A stretch of 64,000 nucleotides of DNA from Rhodanobacteraceae bacterium (GTDB taxonomy: Bacteria > Pseudomonadota > Gammaproteobacteria > Xanthomonadales > Rhodanobacteraceae), in contig PLNP01000036.1 of assembly GCA_003142815.1 (NCBI GenBank), positions 49,106 to 113,105 on the forward strand, in the 5' to 3' direction. The position numbers and the translations under genes were made by a program. Numbering within the stretch: position 1 is the stretch's first letter; each line of letters starts with the position of its first letter. A model generated the notes under the pieces. It did no database searches. It was not told the DNA's origin and worked only from the letters and a program-made list of their open reading frames with translations. Shown piece by piece: positions 53,794 to 61,977 of the stretch.

Positions 53794-55475
53794 TCGTCGC
53801 GATACGTCGGTGCACCGAGCTTCGCGGTCACCTTCGCGGTGCAGGCCGTCATCTCCGGCCATGCGACCGGCCACGGGAAGTCCTTGCCTGGCGGCAGTGT
53901 CCACGGATGCAGACGCAGGACCAGATAATTGGCGCCGTAGGTCGCACCGTTAAGAATGTCGGCGAGTTTTCCGATGCGGCGAAAGCGCGCGCCGGTCGCG
54001 GCGTACGGATATTCGTCCCACTCACCGACACCGCAGACCGGCGACGCGAGCGCGAACTTGACGTTCTGCCGATGGATCTTCTGCAGCCACGGATCCGGCA
54101 TGAAATTGGATTGCGCGCGCTGCGGCGTCTCGATCACGGTCACGCTGTGCGGCGGGCGCTTGGCGAGCTCGAGATAGAACGGAGAGACCGGCCCGAGCTG
54201 CAGCAACGTCGCATACGGATTTTCGCGCGGGTCATAGTCGAACTGGAATATCGCGTGATCCATGAACTGGTTGGGGGCATAGAACCAGCCCGGCATCGGC
54301 CCGGCGCGGAACAAGCCGCCGAGGGAGAGCGCCGCGAGCGCAACGCCGAGCACCGGCATGCGTACGCGTTCGAGCAAGCCGACGGCACCTTCGGCGACGT
54401 ACAGCAACAGGAACGGCAGGATCGGTGCCGAGTAGCGCACGAGGACCGGCGCGTGCTGGATCCACGCCGGGCGCGCGGCGCAGATCACGACGATGCCGAC
54501 CAGCGTCGCGCTAAGCGTCAATCCGACGAAATCGCGGTTGCGTCGCCACAGTCGCCACACCCCGAACGCGAGCAGCGCGAACAACAGCGCGCACAGCCAG
54601 ACATCGGCAATGCCGAACTGCATCAGCAGCGTTCGATAGAGACTCCACGGCGTGACACTGTCGGCGCCGGCCTTGCCCGACATTACGCGCCAATCGTTGA
54701 GCAGCGGCCGCGCGAGCGCGACCGCAAGCGCGCTCGAGACGACGCAGCCCAGCGCAACTATCGCGCCGAGCGAGCGCAACGCTGCAGCACGCGTCGAACT
54801 GCGCCGGCATTCGCGCAGCGTACCGATGCCGTAGTACACGAACGGCCACAGGGTGAACGTCAACGAGAACAGATGCAGCCAACCCGCCGTGAACGTCGTG
54901 ATGACGTAGAGCGTCGCCCAGACGCGCCGATCGCCGCGACGCAAGTGCCAGTTGCGAAATGCGACGATCGCAACCATCCCGAGCACGGCGATCAATGCAT
55001 ACGGTCGCGCGGTCCGGCTGAAATAGACCAGGGTCGGCGATATTGCGAGCAACCCCACCCACAAGGCGCGCGTCGGCAGCGCGATCGTGTCGCGCAGCAG
55101 CCGAGGGGCGACAACCAGTAGTGCGATACCCGCGATCAACAACGGCAGATGCATCTGCCATTCGCTGAGCGCACCGAGGTCATACAGCCAGCGGTAGTAC
55201 AGTGTCAGCGGGATGCAGTAGTCGGCGAGGCCGAAGTGTCCGGCGATGCCCGCCGCGTCGGCACGAATCAACATGCGCACCGCATGCCATTCGTCGTCGA
55301 TCAGCATCTGCGTGCGCAGCTGATAGCAGCGCAGGAACACACCGACGACGAGCGCGATGACCAGCAGGGTCCACCACGGCCACGCGCTGCGTTCGCGCAC
55401 TCCGCTGTCCCTTCCGCTGCGCAGCGGGGGTGGCGCCCCGTCAGGGCGCAAGGAGGCGCTTTCGCTTTCTTGCAC
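53739..55475 (-). CDS. GT39/ArnT-like membrane glycosyltransferase
   Basis: Polytopic protein of 578 residues when started at the GTG at 55475, just after the upstream GT2 gene stop; starts further upstream would overlap that gene. About ten helices. The first periplasmic loop holds LIDDEWHAVRML, the paired acidic residues expected for a GT-C catalytic loop, and there are SPTLVYFSRTARPYALI and HAPVLVRYSAPILPFLL segments. It is likely to transfer a sugar from polyprenyl phosphate to an envelope acceptor, with the adjacent GT2 making the polyprenyl-phosphate sugar. The 3' end overlaps kdpE convergently by 55 bases. Confidence 0.75.
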   Translation of the reverse strand: MQESESASLRPDGAPPPLRSGRDSGVRERSAWPWWTLLVIALVVGVFLRCYQLRTQMLIDDEWHAVRMLIRADAAGIAGHFGLADYCIPLTLYYRWLYDLGALSEWQMHLPLLIAGIALLVVAPRLLRDTIALPTRALWVGLLAISPTLVYFSRTARPYALIAVLGMVAIVAFRNWHLRRGDRRVWATLYVITTFTAGWLHLFSLTFTLWPFVYYGIGTLRECRRSSTRAAALRSLGAIVALGCVVSSALAVALARPLLNDWRVMSGKAGADSVTPWSLYRTLLMQFGIADVWLCALLFALLAFGVWRLWRRNRDFVGLTLSATLVGIVVICAARPAWIQHAPVLVRYSAPILPFLLLYVAEGAVGLLERVRMPVLGVALAALSLGGLFRAGPMPGWFYAPNQFMDHAIFQFDYDPRENPYATLLQLGPVSPFYLELAKRPPHSVTVIETPQRAQSNFMPDPWLQKIHRQNVKFALASPVCGVGEWDEYPYAATGARFRRIGKLADILNGATYGANYLVLRLHPWTLPPGKDFPWPVAWPEMTACTAKVTAKLGAPTYRDDQIVVFALSGKSSSSTSR

Positions 55476-55483
55476 GCGCTGCC

Positions 55484-56281
55484 CTAGCAAGACGATGTCG
55501 TCTTCGCCGCCGCGCTGATCGGCTGCAAGCGCAGTACCGGATCGTGCGAGAACAGCTTCGAACGCAGCAACTTCCATTTCCAGAGCCGATAGACCACAGC
55601 GGTCCCCAGCACGCCAAAGCCATAGACAACCGAACGCCGGAAGTTGATCTCGCTCGCATCGGCGAAATATTTCGTCGGACAGGAGATTTCGCCAATGCGC
55701 TGCCCGAACGCGAGTGCCTGCATCAGTACCTGGTTGTCGAACACGAAGTCGTCGGAATTCGCGGCCAGCGGCAGCGTTTCCAGCACGCCGCGCGAAAACG
55801 CGCGGTAGCCGCTATGGAACTCGGAAAGCTTGGAGCCAACGACGAGGTTCTGCAGCGCCGTCAACACGCGGTTGAAGAAATACTTGTAGCGCGGCATGCC
55901 ACCGGCGATCGCGGTGTTGCCGAGGATGCGCGAGCCGATCACCACGTCGTACACATCCGACGCGACCATCGCCGCCATCGCGGTGATCAGGCGCGGTTCG
56001 TACTGGTAGTCCGGATGCAGCATCACGACGATGTCGGCGCCTTCGGCGAGCGCCAGCGCGTAGCACGTCTTCTGGTTGCCGCCGTAGCCGCGATTCGCCG
56101 GATGCCGATGCGTCTTGATGCCGAGCCGCCCGGCAACGGCGACGGTGGCGTCGTCGCTCGCGTCGTCGACGAGCAGCACCGCATCGACGATATCGCGCGG
56201 AATCGCCGCGTAGCAGGCTTCGAGCGTCTTCTCCGCGTGGTACGCGGGCATCACGACGACGATCTTTTTTCCGTGCAGCAT
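55484..56281 (-). CDS. glycosyltransferase family 2 (polyprenyl-phosphate sugar synthase-like)
   Basis: 265 residues from the ATG at 56281 ([19 protein letters not shown]). The GT-A motifs are [23 protein letters not shown] (nucleotide-sugar Asp), [12 protein letters not shown] and [12 protein letters not shown] with a DxD-like Asp. [18 protein letters not shown] is characteristic of dolichyl/undecaprenyl-phosphate glycosyltransferases. It probably supplies lipid-linked sugar to the GT39 enzyme encoded nine bases downstream. One C-terminal hydrophobic stretch may touch the membrane. Confidence 0.85.
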   Translation of the reverse strand: MLHGKKIVVVMPAYHAEKTLEACYAAIPRDIVDAVLLVDDASDDATVAVAGRLGIKTHRHPANRGYGGNQKTCYALALAEGADIVVMLHPDYQYEPRLITAMAAMVASDVYDVVIGSRILGNTAIAGGMPRYKYFFNRVLTALQNLVVGSKLSEFHSGYRAFSRGVLETLPLAANSDDFVFDNQVLMQALAFGQRIGEISCPTKYFADASEINFRRSVVYGFGVLGTAVVYRLWKWKLLRSKLFSHDPVLRLQPISAAAKTTSSC

Positions 56282-56339
56282 GGGCGAATCATTCCATCCG
56301 GGCATCGCGAAGCGGGAAAACGGCCGATCGCGCGTGCGA

Positions 56340-56416
56340 TGGCGACCCCGAGAGGATTTGAACCTCTGACCTCGCCCTTAGGAGGGGCGCGCTCTATCCA
56401 GCTGAGCTACGGGGTC
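56340..56416 (-). tRNA. tRNA-Arg (anticodon CCU)
   Basis: Leftward cloverleaf of 77 bases. The acceptor stem is GACCCCG (56416-56410) with CGGGGTC (56350-56344), the discriminator is G and CCA is encoded (56342-56340). The D arm reads GCTC AGCTGGATA GAGC. The anticodon arm is CGCCC-CTCCTAA-GGGCG with anticodon CCT, and the T arm is AGAGG-TTCAAAT-CCTCT. All stems pair. It decodes the AGG codon. No integrase or direct-repeat att site was seen beside it. Confidence 0.97.
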
Positions 56417-56498
56417 GCGCGAACCGCGAATTGTAACGGTTCGTCTGCACAAGGCCCATCGCCGCACCGCCCGCGCTACCCGACGCAGGCGGCATCCG

Positions 56499-56843
56499 CT
56501 ACGGTGCAGTGGTCGTCGTTCCATTGAGCCGCTGCATGGTCGGCGATGGCGGTGTCCGGGTCATGCGCGGCCACCACGCGTTCCACTCGTCCCGCGAAAC
56601 GCTGCCGTCGCCATCGCCGTCCGCATTCCACATGTCCTGCAGCAGCCCCATCGCGCGCTGGGCTTCGAGTTCGTGTGCAGACAAAAATCCATCGTGGTCC
56701 AGATCCAGTCGGGCCCACGCCGCGTCCGAGCTGACCCGTTCCACGCCGGCCACAGCCCGCGCGGGTTCCGCCCGATGCCAGGTGGCGCAAGCGCCCAGCG
56801 CCATCGCGAAACCAGCCACAATGATTCTCCGGGACGCGTTCAT
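56499..56843 (-). CDS. EF-hand lipoprotein
   Basis: 114 residues from the ATG at 56843, with an AAGGAGG site. The leader IIVAGFAMALGACATWH holds a lipobox, Cys near residue 19. Two EF-hand loops follow: DLDHDGFLSAHE and NADGDGDGSVSRDE, each with the alternating Asp/Glu ligands for calcium. Likely a small calcium-binding envelope protein. Role unknown. Confidence 0.82.
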   Translation of the reverse strand: MNASRRIIVAGFAMALGACATWHRAEPARAVAGVERVSSDAAWARLDLDHDGFLSAHELEAQRAMGLLQDMWNADGDGDGSVSRDEWNAWWPRMTRTPPSPTMQRLNGTTTTAP

Positions 56844-57090
56844 CGGCGAGCCTCCTTCTTGGAAAGCGCTACCTTGCGCGCGAAACGATGGCTCGATCGT
56901 GAACATTCCGCGAGACGCGGGAACAGCAGCTTTCCCGCTCCCCGCGACGCGACGAGCGGGCTTCGACCAGCGTGGTCGCAGCTACGCCGCTTGCACCCTT
57001 TTTCGGTGCTCTTACAAATGAAGCCCTGTCGCAGCGCGACGACGCTTGTTCGAGGGCCCCCACGCGGGTTTGGGAGTCGGCCTGCCCTGC

Positions 57091-57096
57091 TATAAT
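57091..57096 (+). promoter_or_regulatory. consensus -10 box TATAAT upstream of the aldehyde dehydrogenase gene
   Basis: An exact TATAAT lies 52 bases before the ATG at 57149, with a following TACTGG start region. The best -35 candidates (TTTGGG or TTGGGA around 57069-57075) are weak and spaced 15-16 bases. A sigma-70 promoter for the dehydrogenase is likely. Confidence 0.5.
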
Positions 57097-57148
57097 TACT
57101 GGTTTCGCGCCGCCCGGCACAGGTTTCTTTCGAACTTTTGGAGTTTCC

Positions 57149-58684
57149 ATGTCCGCCCAGATCCTGAAGGCGCTCGGCCTCAGCCAGACCAATTCCGGCA
57201 CCTACCTCGGCAGCGGCGAATGGTCGGAGACGGCCGACGCCGGCTTGCTGCAATCGGTGAACCCGAGCACGAATGAGGTCATTGCCGAAGTCCATGCGTC
57301 CAGCGCGAGCGACTACGAAAAGATCGTCAAGCAGGCGCAGGCCTCGTTCGCGATCTGGCGCACGACGCCCGCACCGCGTCGTGGCGAGGCGATTCGCCTG
57401 TGCGGCGAGGCCTTGCGCAAGCACAAGGACACGCTTGGGAGCCTGGTCGCGCTCGAAATGGGCAAGATCAAGCCCGAAGGTGACGGCGAAGTGCAGGAAA
57501 TGATCGACATCGCCGACTTCGCGGTCGGCCAGTCGCGCATGCTGTACGGCTGCACGATGCACTCGGAGCGCCCGGGCCATCGCATGTACGACCAGTACCA
57601 CCCGCTGGGCCTGGTCGGCATCATCAGCGCGTTCAATTTCCCGGTCGCGGTGTGGGCATGGAATTCGTTCCTCGCCGCTATTTGTGGTGACATCACGATC
57701 TGGAAGCCGTCGCCGAAGACGCCGCTGTCCGCGATCGCGTCGATGAAGATCTGCAACGAGGCGCTGAAGGCGGCCGGTTTCCCGGACATCTTTTTCCTGT
57801 TCAACGACGCGGGCACCGACATCGCACAGAACTTCGTCGACGACCGCCGCATTCCGCTGATCAGCTTCACCGGCTCGACCAAGGTCGGTCGCGTCGTCGG
57901 CGAGCGCGTCGCCCAGCGTCTGGGCCGCTCGCTGCTTGAACTCGGCGGCAACAACGCGATCATCGTCGACCAGACCGCCGACCTGAAACTCGCGATCCCG
58001 GCGATCGTGTTCGGCGCGGTCGGCACCTGCGGCCAGCGCTGCACCTCCACGCGTCGCCTGTTCGTGCATGAATCGATCCACGACGACGTCGTCGCGACCT
58101 TGGTCAAGGCCTACCAGCAGGTCGAGACGAAGATCGGCGATCCGACCCAGGCGACCACGCTGATGGGACCGCTGAACAGCAAGGCCGCGGTCAACCAGTA
58201 CCTCGGCGCGGTCGAGAAGGCCAAGGCCTGCGGCGGCAAGATCGCAACCGGCGGCGCGGCGCTGAGCGACCGCCCCGGCAACTTCGTGCTGCCGACGATC
58301 GTGACCGGCCTCAAGAACGCCGATGAGGTCGTGCAGACCGAAACCTTCGCGCCGATCCTCTACGTGATGCCGTTCCAGTCGCTCGACGAAGCGATCGACC
58401 TGCAGAACGCGGTGCCACAGGGTCTGTCCGCAGCGATCTTCACGCAGAACCTGAAATCCGCCGAACGGTACCTGTCGGCGGTCGGTTCCGATTGCGGCAT
58501 CGCGAACGTCAATATCGGCACCAGCGGTGCCGAGATCGGTGGCGCGTTCGGCGGCGAGAAGGAAACCGGCGGCGGCCGCGAATCCGGCTCGGACGCATGG
58601 AAGGTCTACATGCGCCGCCAGACCAACACGATCAACTATTCCGACGCGCTGCCACTCGCGCAGGGGATCAAGTTCGAGTTCTGA
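57149..58684 (+). CDS. ALDH7-type aldehyde dehydrogenase (aminoadipate-semialdehyde / piperideine-6-carboxylate type)
   Basis: 511 residues from the ATG at 57149. ALDH features are [36 protein letters not shown], the catalytic Glu in [12 protein letters not shown] and the catalytic Cys in [13 protein letters not shown]. The [10 protein letters not shown] form and [29 protein letters not shown] ending (given in two parts: [14 protein letters not shown], then GRESGSDAW) place it in the ALDH7A1/AmaB branch, which oxidises alpha-aminoadipic semialdehyde in lysine or pipecolate breakdown. Monocistronic by appearance. Confidence 0.88.
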   Translation: MSAQILKALGLSQTNSGTYLGSGEWSETADAGLLQSVNPSTNEVIAEVHASSASDYEKIVKQAQASFAIWRTTPAPRRGEAIRLCGEALRKHKDTLGSLVALEMGKIKPEGDGEVQEMIDIADFAVGQSRMLYGCTMHSERPGHRMYDQYHPLGLVGIISAFNFPVAVWAWNSFLAAICGDITIWKPSPKTPLSAIASMKICNEALKAAGFPDIFFLFNDAGTDIAQNFVDDRRIPLISFTGSTKVGRVVGERVAQRLGRSLLELGGNNAIIVDQTADLKLAIPAIVFGAVGTCGQRCTSTRRLFVHESIHDDVVATLVKAYQQVETKIGDPTQATTLMGPLNSKAAVNQYLGAVEKAKACGGKIATGGAALSDRPGNFVLPTIVTGLKNADEVVQTETFAPILYVMPFQSLDEAIDLQNAVPQGLSAAIFTQNLKSAERYLSAVGSDCGIANVNIGTSGAEIGGAFGGEKETGGGRESGSDAWKVYMRRQTNTINYSDALPLAQGIKFEF

Positions 58685-58707
58685 CCGAAGGTTACGCAGG
58701 CCTGCCT

Positions 58708-58781
58708 GGTGGGAGCGGCGGCAGCCGCGATGCCCATTCTGCAAACGAGAGCGATCCATCGCACCTTACGGCGCTCCCACC
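58708..58781. repeat. xanthomonad-type dispersed repeat with 10-bp inverted ends
   Basis: GGTGGGAGCG (58708-58717), continuing GCGGCAGCCGCGATG, is matched in inverted form by CGCTCCCACC (58772-58781). GTGGGAGCG...GCCGCGA units are common in intergenic regions of this group. It lies 24 bases after the dehydrogenase stop, and it may end that transcript. Confidence 0.55.
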
Positions 58782-58876
58782 GAGCCTGGTACCCGCGCAC
58801 TCGTTGCCCTGATTCGCGCTTCTGACTACCCTTGCGCGACTACGCGGCACATTGCCGCCAGGACGAATCCCAGCGC

Positions 58877-59164
58877 ATGAACACCTACCCCACACGCACC
58901 AGCACGTTGGCCGTGGTCAGCCTCGTTTTCGGCATCCTGTGCTGGATCGGCCTGCCCTTCATCGGCGCTGTCGTCGCGGTCATTTGCGGCCACTCCGCAC
59001 GCGGTGAAATCCGGCGCGCGCCACCCGGCACGATCGAAGGCGATGGCATGGCCGTCGCCGGCCTGATCCTCGGCTGGAGTCATCTGCTCGTGTTCATAGC
59101 GGTGGCTGCGGCGGTGCTGCTGTTCTTCGGCGGTTTCGCGTTCCTCGCCGCGCACATCCATTGA
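58877..59164 (+). CDS. DUF4190 domain small membrane protein
   Basis: 95 residues from the ATG at 58877. Two hydrophobic hairpin segments ([18 protein letters not shown] and [20 protein letters not shown]) flank the conserved [14 protein letters not shown] and [11 protein letters not shown] blocks, which define DUF4190. Function unknown. Its stop overlaps the TTG start of pyrD. Confidence 0.8.
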   Translation: MNTYPTRTSTLAVVSLVFGILCWIGLPFIGAVVAVICGHSARGEIRRAPPGTIEGDGMAVAGLILGWSHLLVFIAVAAAVLLFFGGFAFLAAHIH

Positions 59165-60198
59165 GCGCGATCCAGAGCTTGTACGCCCTCGCCCGACCGT
59201 TCCTGTTCTGCCTCGACGCCGAGCGCGCGCACGATCTTTCGCTGACCGCGATCGAGGCCGCGTATCGCAGCGGACTCAATCCGCTGCTGGCCGCGAAACC
59301 GCATCCGCTGCCGACCGAAGTATTCGGGCTGCGCTTCGACAATCCGGTCGGGCTCGCCGCCGGACTCGACAAGAACGGCGCCTACGTTGACGCGCTCGCC
59401 GCGCTCGGTTTCGGTTTTATCGAGGTCGGCACGACGACACCGCGGCCACAGCCGGGTAATTCGAAACCACGCATGTTCCGCCTGCCCGAGCATGAGGCCG
59501 TCATCAACCGCCTCGGCTTCAATAACGGTGGTGTCGATGCGTTGGTGCGCAATGTCGAGCGCGCGAAATTCAGCGGTGTGCTCGGCATCAACATCGGCAA
59601 GAACGCAGACACCCCCATCGAGAAAGCGGCGGATGATTACCTCATCGGCCTGCGCAAGGTGTACGAACACGCCAGCTACGTCGCCATCAACATCTCTTCG
59701 CCCAACACCAAGAATTTGCGCCAGTTGCAGGGCGGCGACGAACTGGATGCATTGCTGGCACAACTAAAGGCGGAACAGGAAAAACTCGCGCAACTGCATG
59801 GCAAGTACGTGCCGCTGGCAGTGAAGATCGCACCCGACCTCGACGCAGATCAAATCAAGAGCATTGCAGCGCTGCTCATCAAGCACCGCATCGACGGCGT
59901 CATCGCCACCAACACGACGTTGTCGCGTGAAGGCGTGGAAGGCTTGCCGCACGGCAGCGAGGCAGGCGGCTTGAGCGGCGCACCCGTGCGCGAAAAATCC
60001 ACGGCAGTCATTCGCCAGCTCGCCGCCGAGTTGCATGGCGCACTGCCCATCATCGGCGTGGGCGGCATTCTCACTGGCGCAGATGCCGTGGAAAAGATAC
60101 AGGCGGGCGCGGCGCTGGTGCAGGTTTACAGCGGCATGATTTATCGCGGGCAGGGACTGGTGACGGAGTGCGCGGCGGCGATCAGGCAGGCTCGATAA
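59161..60198 (+). CDS. pyrD: dihydroorotate dehydrogenase (quinone), class 2
   Basis: 345 residues from a TTG at 59161. Class 2 marks are an N-terminal amphipathic helix ([18 protein letters not shown]), [58 protein letters not shown] with the catalytic Ser, and the FMN-phosphate loop [13 protein letters not shown]. It makes orotate for pyrimidine synthesis, passing electrons to quinone at the inner membrane. Codon use in the second half (from about 59700) is more A/T-rich and looks betaproteobacterial, so the gene may be a mosaic. Confidence 0.93.
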   Translation: MSAIQSLYALARPFLFCLDAERAHDLSLTAIEAAYRSGLNPLLAAKPHPLPTEVFGLRFDNPVGLAAGLDKNGAYVDALAALGFGFIEVGTTTPRPQPGNSKPRMFRLPEHEAVINRLGFNNGGVDALVRNVERAKFSGVLGINIGKNADTPIEKAADDYLIGLRKVYEHASYVAINISSPNTKNLRQLQGGDELDALLAQLKAEQEKLAQLHGKYVPLAVKIAPDLDADQIKSIAALLIKHRIDGVIATNTTLSREGVEGLPHGSEAGGLSGAPVREKSTAVIRQLAAELHGALPIIGVGGILTGADAVEKIQAGAALVQVYSGMIYRGQGLVTECAAAIRQAR

Positions 60199-60427
60199 TC
60201 ATCGAGGTCTATCGCGAATGGCAGCTATCGGGCGGTGTAACATTAGGACTGGACATCGCAAACCGGCCAACAGGAGACACTTGGCCCATGTCCGTACTAT
60301 TACGCATATATGGATGGGCGATTTTGTGAGGTCACTGATGAATCAAATAGTTATCAACAATTTGCGTCCTCACTATTCCTGCTAATACGGACCGGTGCGT
60401 CCACCTAATAACGGTTAGGGCTTTCTC
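60199..60427. other. AT-richer intergenic region after pyrD
   Basis: 229 bases with lower GC than the rest of the window. It holds TAACATTAGG at 60238-60247 and the hairpin CCTAA-TAACGG-TTAGG at 60404-60419, the latter ending nine bases before the next start codon. No gene seen. Confidence 0.5.
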
Positions 60428-60730
60428 ATGAAGCTGTTTTCCAAGTTCTTCGGCAAACCTGCTAGTCCGCCATCTAAATCGCAAGAGCCACTTGTTCCAG
60501 TTCCTATCCCTGCACTTGGAGCGCTTCTGCTCAATATTGAAAAACAAAAGGGAACACCGTTATCGCAGGCGGAAGTATTGGATGCGCGAGATAAGGCAGT
60601 GTGCATCATGCTGCCACTTTCGGCGAAAGTGGCAATGGAAGAGAAGCGCGGCTATCGAGACATAGACCCTGAGAACATATGGGAAGAATGGCTGCAACTT
60701 CGTGCAGAGGTTTCAAGTGGTCAGCCCTAA
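60428..60730 (+). CDS. hypothetical protein, 100 residues
   Basis: ATG at 60428. The basic N-terminus MKLFSKFFGKPASPP is followed by a Pro-rich linker and a helical part with TPLSQAEVLDARDKAVCIML and EEKRGYRDIDPENIWEEWLQL. I do not recognise a named domain; similar short proteins occur as isolated accessory genes. Codon use is lower-GC than the left 59 kb. It is bracketed by short CCTAA...TTAGG hairpins, and its stop codon lies inside the second. Confidence 0.6.
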   Translation: MKLFSKFFGKPASPPSKSQEPLVPVPIPALGALLLNIEKQKGTPLSQAEVLDARDKAVCIMLPLSAKVAMEEKRGYRDIDPENIWEEWLQLRAEVSSGQP

Positions 60731-60742
60731 CTGCACGTTAGG
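60726..60742. repeat. short CCTAAC-TGCAC-GTTAGG hairpin between orphan genes
   Basis: Six-base perfect arms with a five-base loop. The upstream gene's TAA is inside the left arm and the next gene starts 22 bases after the right arm. GTTAGGT fits the GTTRRRY core of integron attC sites, but the long internal stem of an attC is absent. A relative lies at 60404-60419. Confidence 0.45.
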
Positions 60743-60763
60743 TCTAAATTTCAAGGCGCCTTC

Positions 60764-61168
60764 ATGATCCTCGAATTTCAGTGCTTGAGCGGCGGAAAGA
60801 ATCCCGTAATTGGAGACGTCTGGTATCGGTTTCCGAGGTGTTCCGTGGCTGGCGGCGAGCGCTACGATCATTACTTATGCTCAGCACTCTTCATGACGAT
60901 GCACACACCGGAGGACTGCGCTAAAGCCATGGAGCTGCTCGACCTGGTTCAATGCGGAGAATCAAATGAAGAATATTTTGGTCTCAATGACACGTGTGTG
61001 ACCTTTGGCAAGAGTGGTGCGCAGGTTGACATAATGATTGAAGATGAAATTGGAAAACCAGAGGGTCGCTTCGACTTGGCTGAATTTCGTAAGGCAATCT
61101 GTGCGTGGCAAGAATTCCTGCGCAAGACAGAAGCAAGTGAATACGTGTACGAGGTAGATATCTCGTGA
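60764..61168 (+). CDS. hypothetical protein, 134 residues
   Basis: ATG at 60764 (MILEFQCLSGGKNPVIGDV). An acidic alpha/beta-looking protein with EDCAKAMELLDLVQCGESNEEYFGLNDT and AEFRKAICAWQEFLRKTE. No signal peptide or membrane segment. It resembles small immunity- or accessory-type proteins in size and charge, but no family is recognised. Low-GC codon use like its upstream neighbour. Confidence 0.6.
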   Translation: MILEFQCLSGGKNPVIGDVWYRFPRCSVAGGERYDHYLCSALFMTMHTPEDCAKAMELLDLVQCGESNEEYFGLNDTCVTFGKSGAQVDIMIEDEIGKPEGRFDLAEFRKAICAWQEFLRKTEASEYVYEVDIS

Positions 61169-61173
61169 AAGTC

Positions 61174-61257
61174 CGTAGGTCGGGTTAGCGGTTTCATCGC
61201 GTAACCCGACGTTGTTTTGAATTCATGTCGGGTTACGCTACGCTAACCCGACCTACG
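61174..61257. repeat. nested inverted repeat (GTAGGTCGGGTTAGCG family)
   Basis: CGTAGGTCGGGTTAGCG (61174-61190) is perfectly inverted as CGCTAACCCGACCTACG (61241-61257), and inside it GCGTAACCCGAC (61198-61209) pairs with GTCGGGTTACGC (61227-61238). This unit is a well-known intergenic repeat in many beta- and gammaproteobacteria, unlike the GTCATCCCGG repeats elsewhere in the window. It lies between convergent genes and may act as a terminator for both. Confidence 0.75.
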
Positions 61258-61284
61258 AATACTGTATCGATTGTGCCGGGCGCT

Positions 61285-61977
61285 TCAATCAACCGCCAAC
61301 CGATACCCCACTCCAACTTCAGTCAACAAAAAGCGCGGCCGCGCGGGATCTTTCTCCAGCTTGTGACGCAAGGCGCCCATGTAGATGCGCAAATAGTGGG
61401 CGCGCTCCACATAGTTCGGCCCCCATACTTCCTTGAGCAGCAACTGGTGCGTCAGCACTTTGCCGGCGTGTTTGACCAGCACGGTCAGCAGGCGGTATTC
61501 GATCGGGGTGAGGTGAATCTCCGTTCCGCCGACGGTGACCTTGCGGTGCGTCATGTCCACTTTCAATTCGTCCACCGTGAACACGCCGTCTTCATTGCCG
61601 TTCACAACAGTCAGATGCCGCAATGCCACGCGTATGCGCGCCAGCAACTCGCCCACACCGAAGGGTTTGACCAGGTAATCGTCCGCACCCGCATCCAGCG
61701 CGAAAATCTTGTCGCTTTCCTGCGAGCGCGCCGAGAGGATGATGACCGGAACTGTGGACCAGGAGCGCACGCCCTTGACCACTTCTTTTCCGTCCATATC
61801 GGGCAGGCCGAGATCGAGGATGATCAGGTCCGGTTTGCGCGTCGCGGCTTCGGTCAGTCCCTGCTTGCCGGTTTCCGCCTCGATCACCTGGTAGCCTTCC
61901 GCGGCCAGCGTCGTGCGCAGGAAGCGGCGGATTTGCGTTTCGTCCTCGATGACGATGATGGTGGCGGAATGGCTCAT
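61285..61977 (-). CDS. kdpE: second KdpE-type response regulator
   Basis: 230 residues. Receiver domain with VIEDE, phospho-acceptor in DLIILDLGLPDMDG and DDYLVKPFGVGELL; winged helix with LTPIEYRLLTVLVKHAGKVL, YLRIYMGALRHKLEKDP and the ending LLTEVGVGYRLAVD. It is a clear KdpE by those signatures but diverges from the copy at 53056. Its ATG overlaps the kdpD-type gene stop. It probably controls another kdp operon beyond the window. Confidence 0.9.
   Translation of the reverse strand: MSHSATIIVIEDETQIRRFLRTTLAAEGYQVIEAETGKQGLTEAATRKPDLIILDLGLPDMDGKEVVKGVRSWSTVPVIILSARSQESDKIFALDAGADDYLVKPFGVGELLARIRVALRHLTVVNGNEDGVFTVDELKVDMTHRKVTVGGTEIHLTPIEYRLLTVLVKHAGKVLTHQLLLKEVWGPNYVERAHYLRIYMGALRHKLEKDPARPRFLLTEVGVGYRLAVD

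Noticed and set aside
53907..55121. 404-codon rightward frame antisense to the GT39 gene
   Set aside because: Extremely Arg/Gln/Glu-rich mirror translation; the leftward frame encodes a coherent membrane protein.
56340..56416. tRNA-Arg as an integration site for a genomic island
   Set aside because: No integrase, no repeated tRNA 3' end and no composition change directly beside it; the foreign-looking DNA begins more than 3 kb away.
55430..56527. 365-codon rightward frame over the GT2 gene and the tRNA
   Set aside because: It runs through a tRNA gene and has no domain features; the GT2 on the other strand is convincing.
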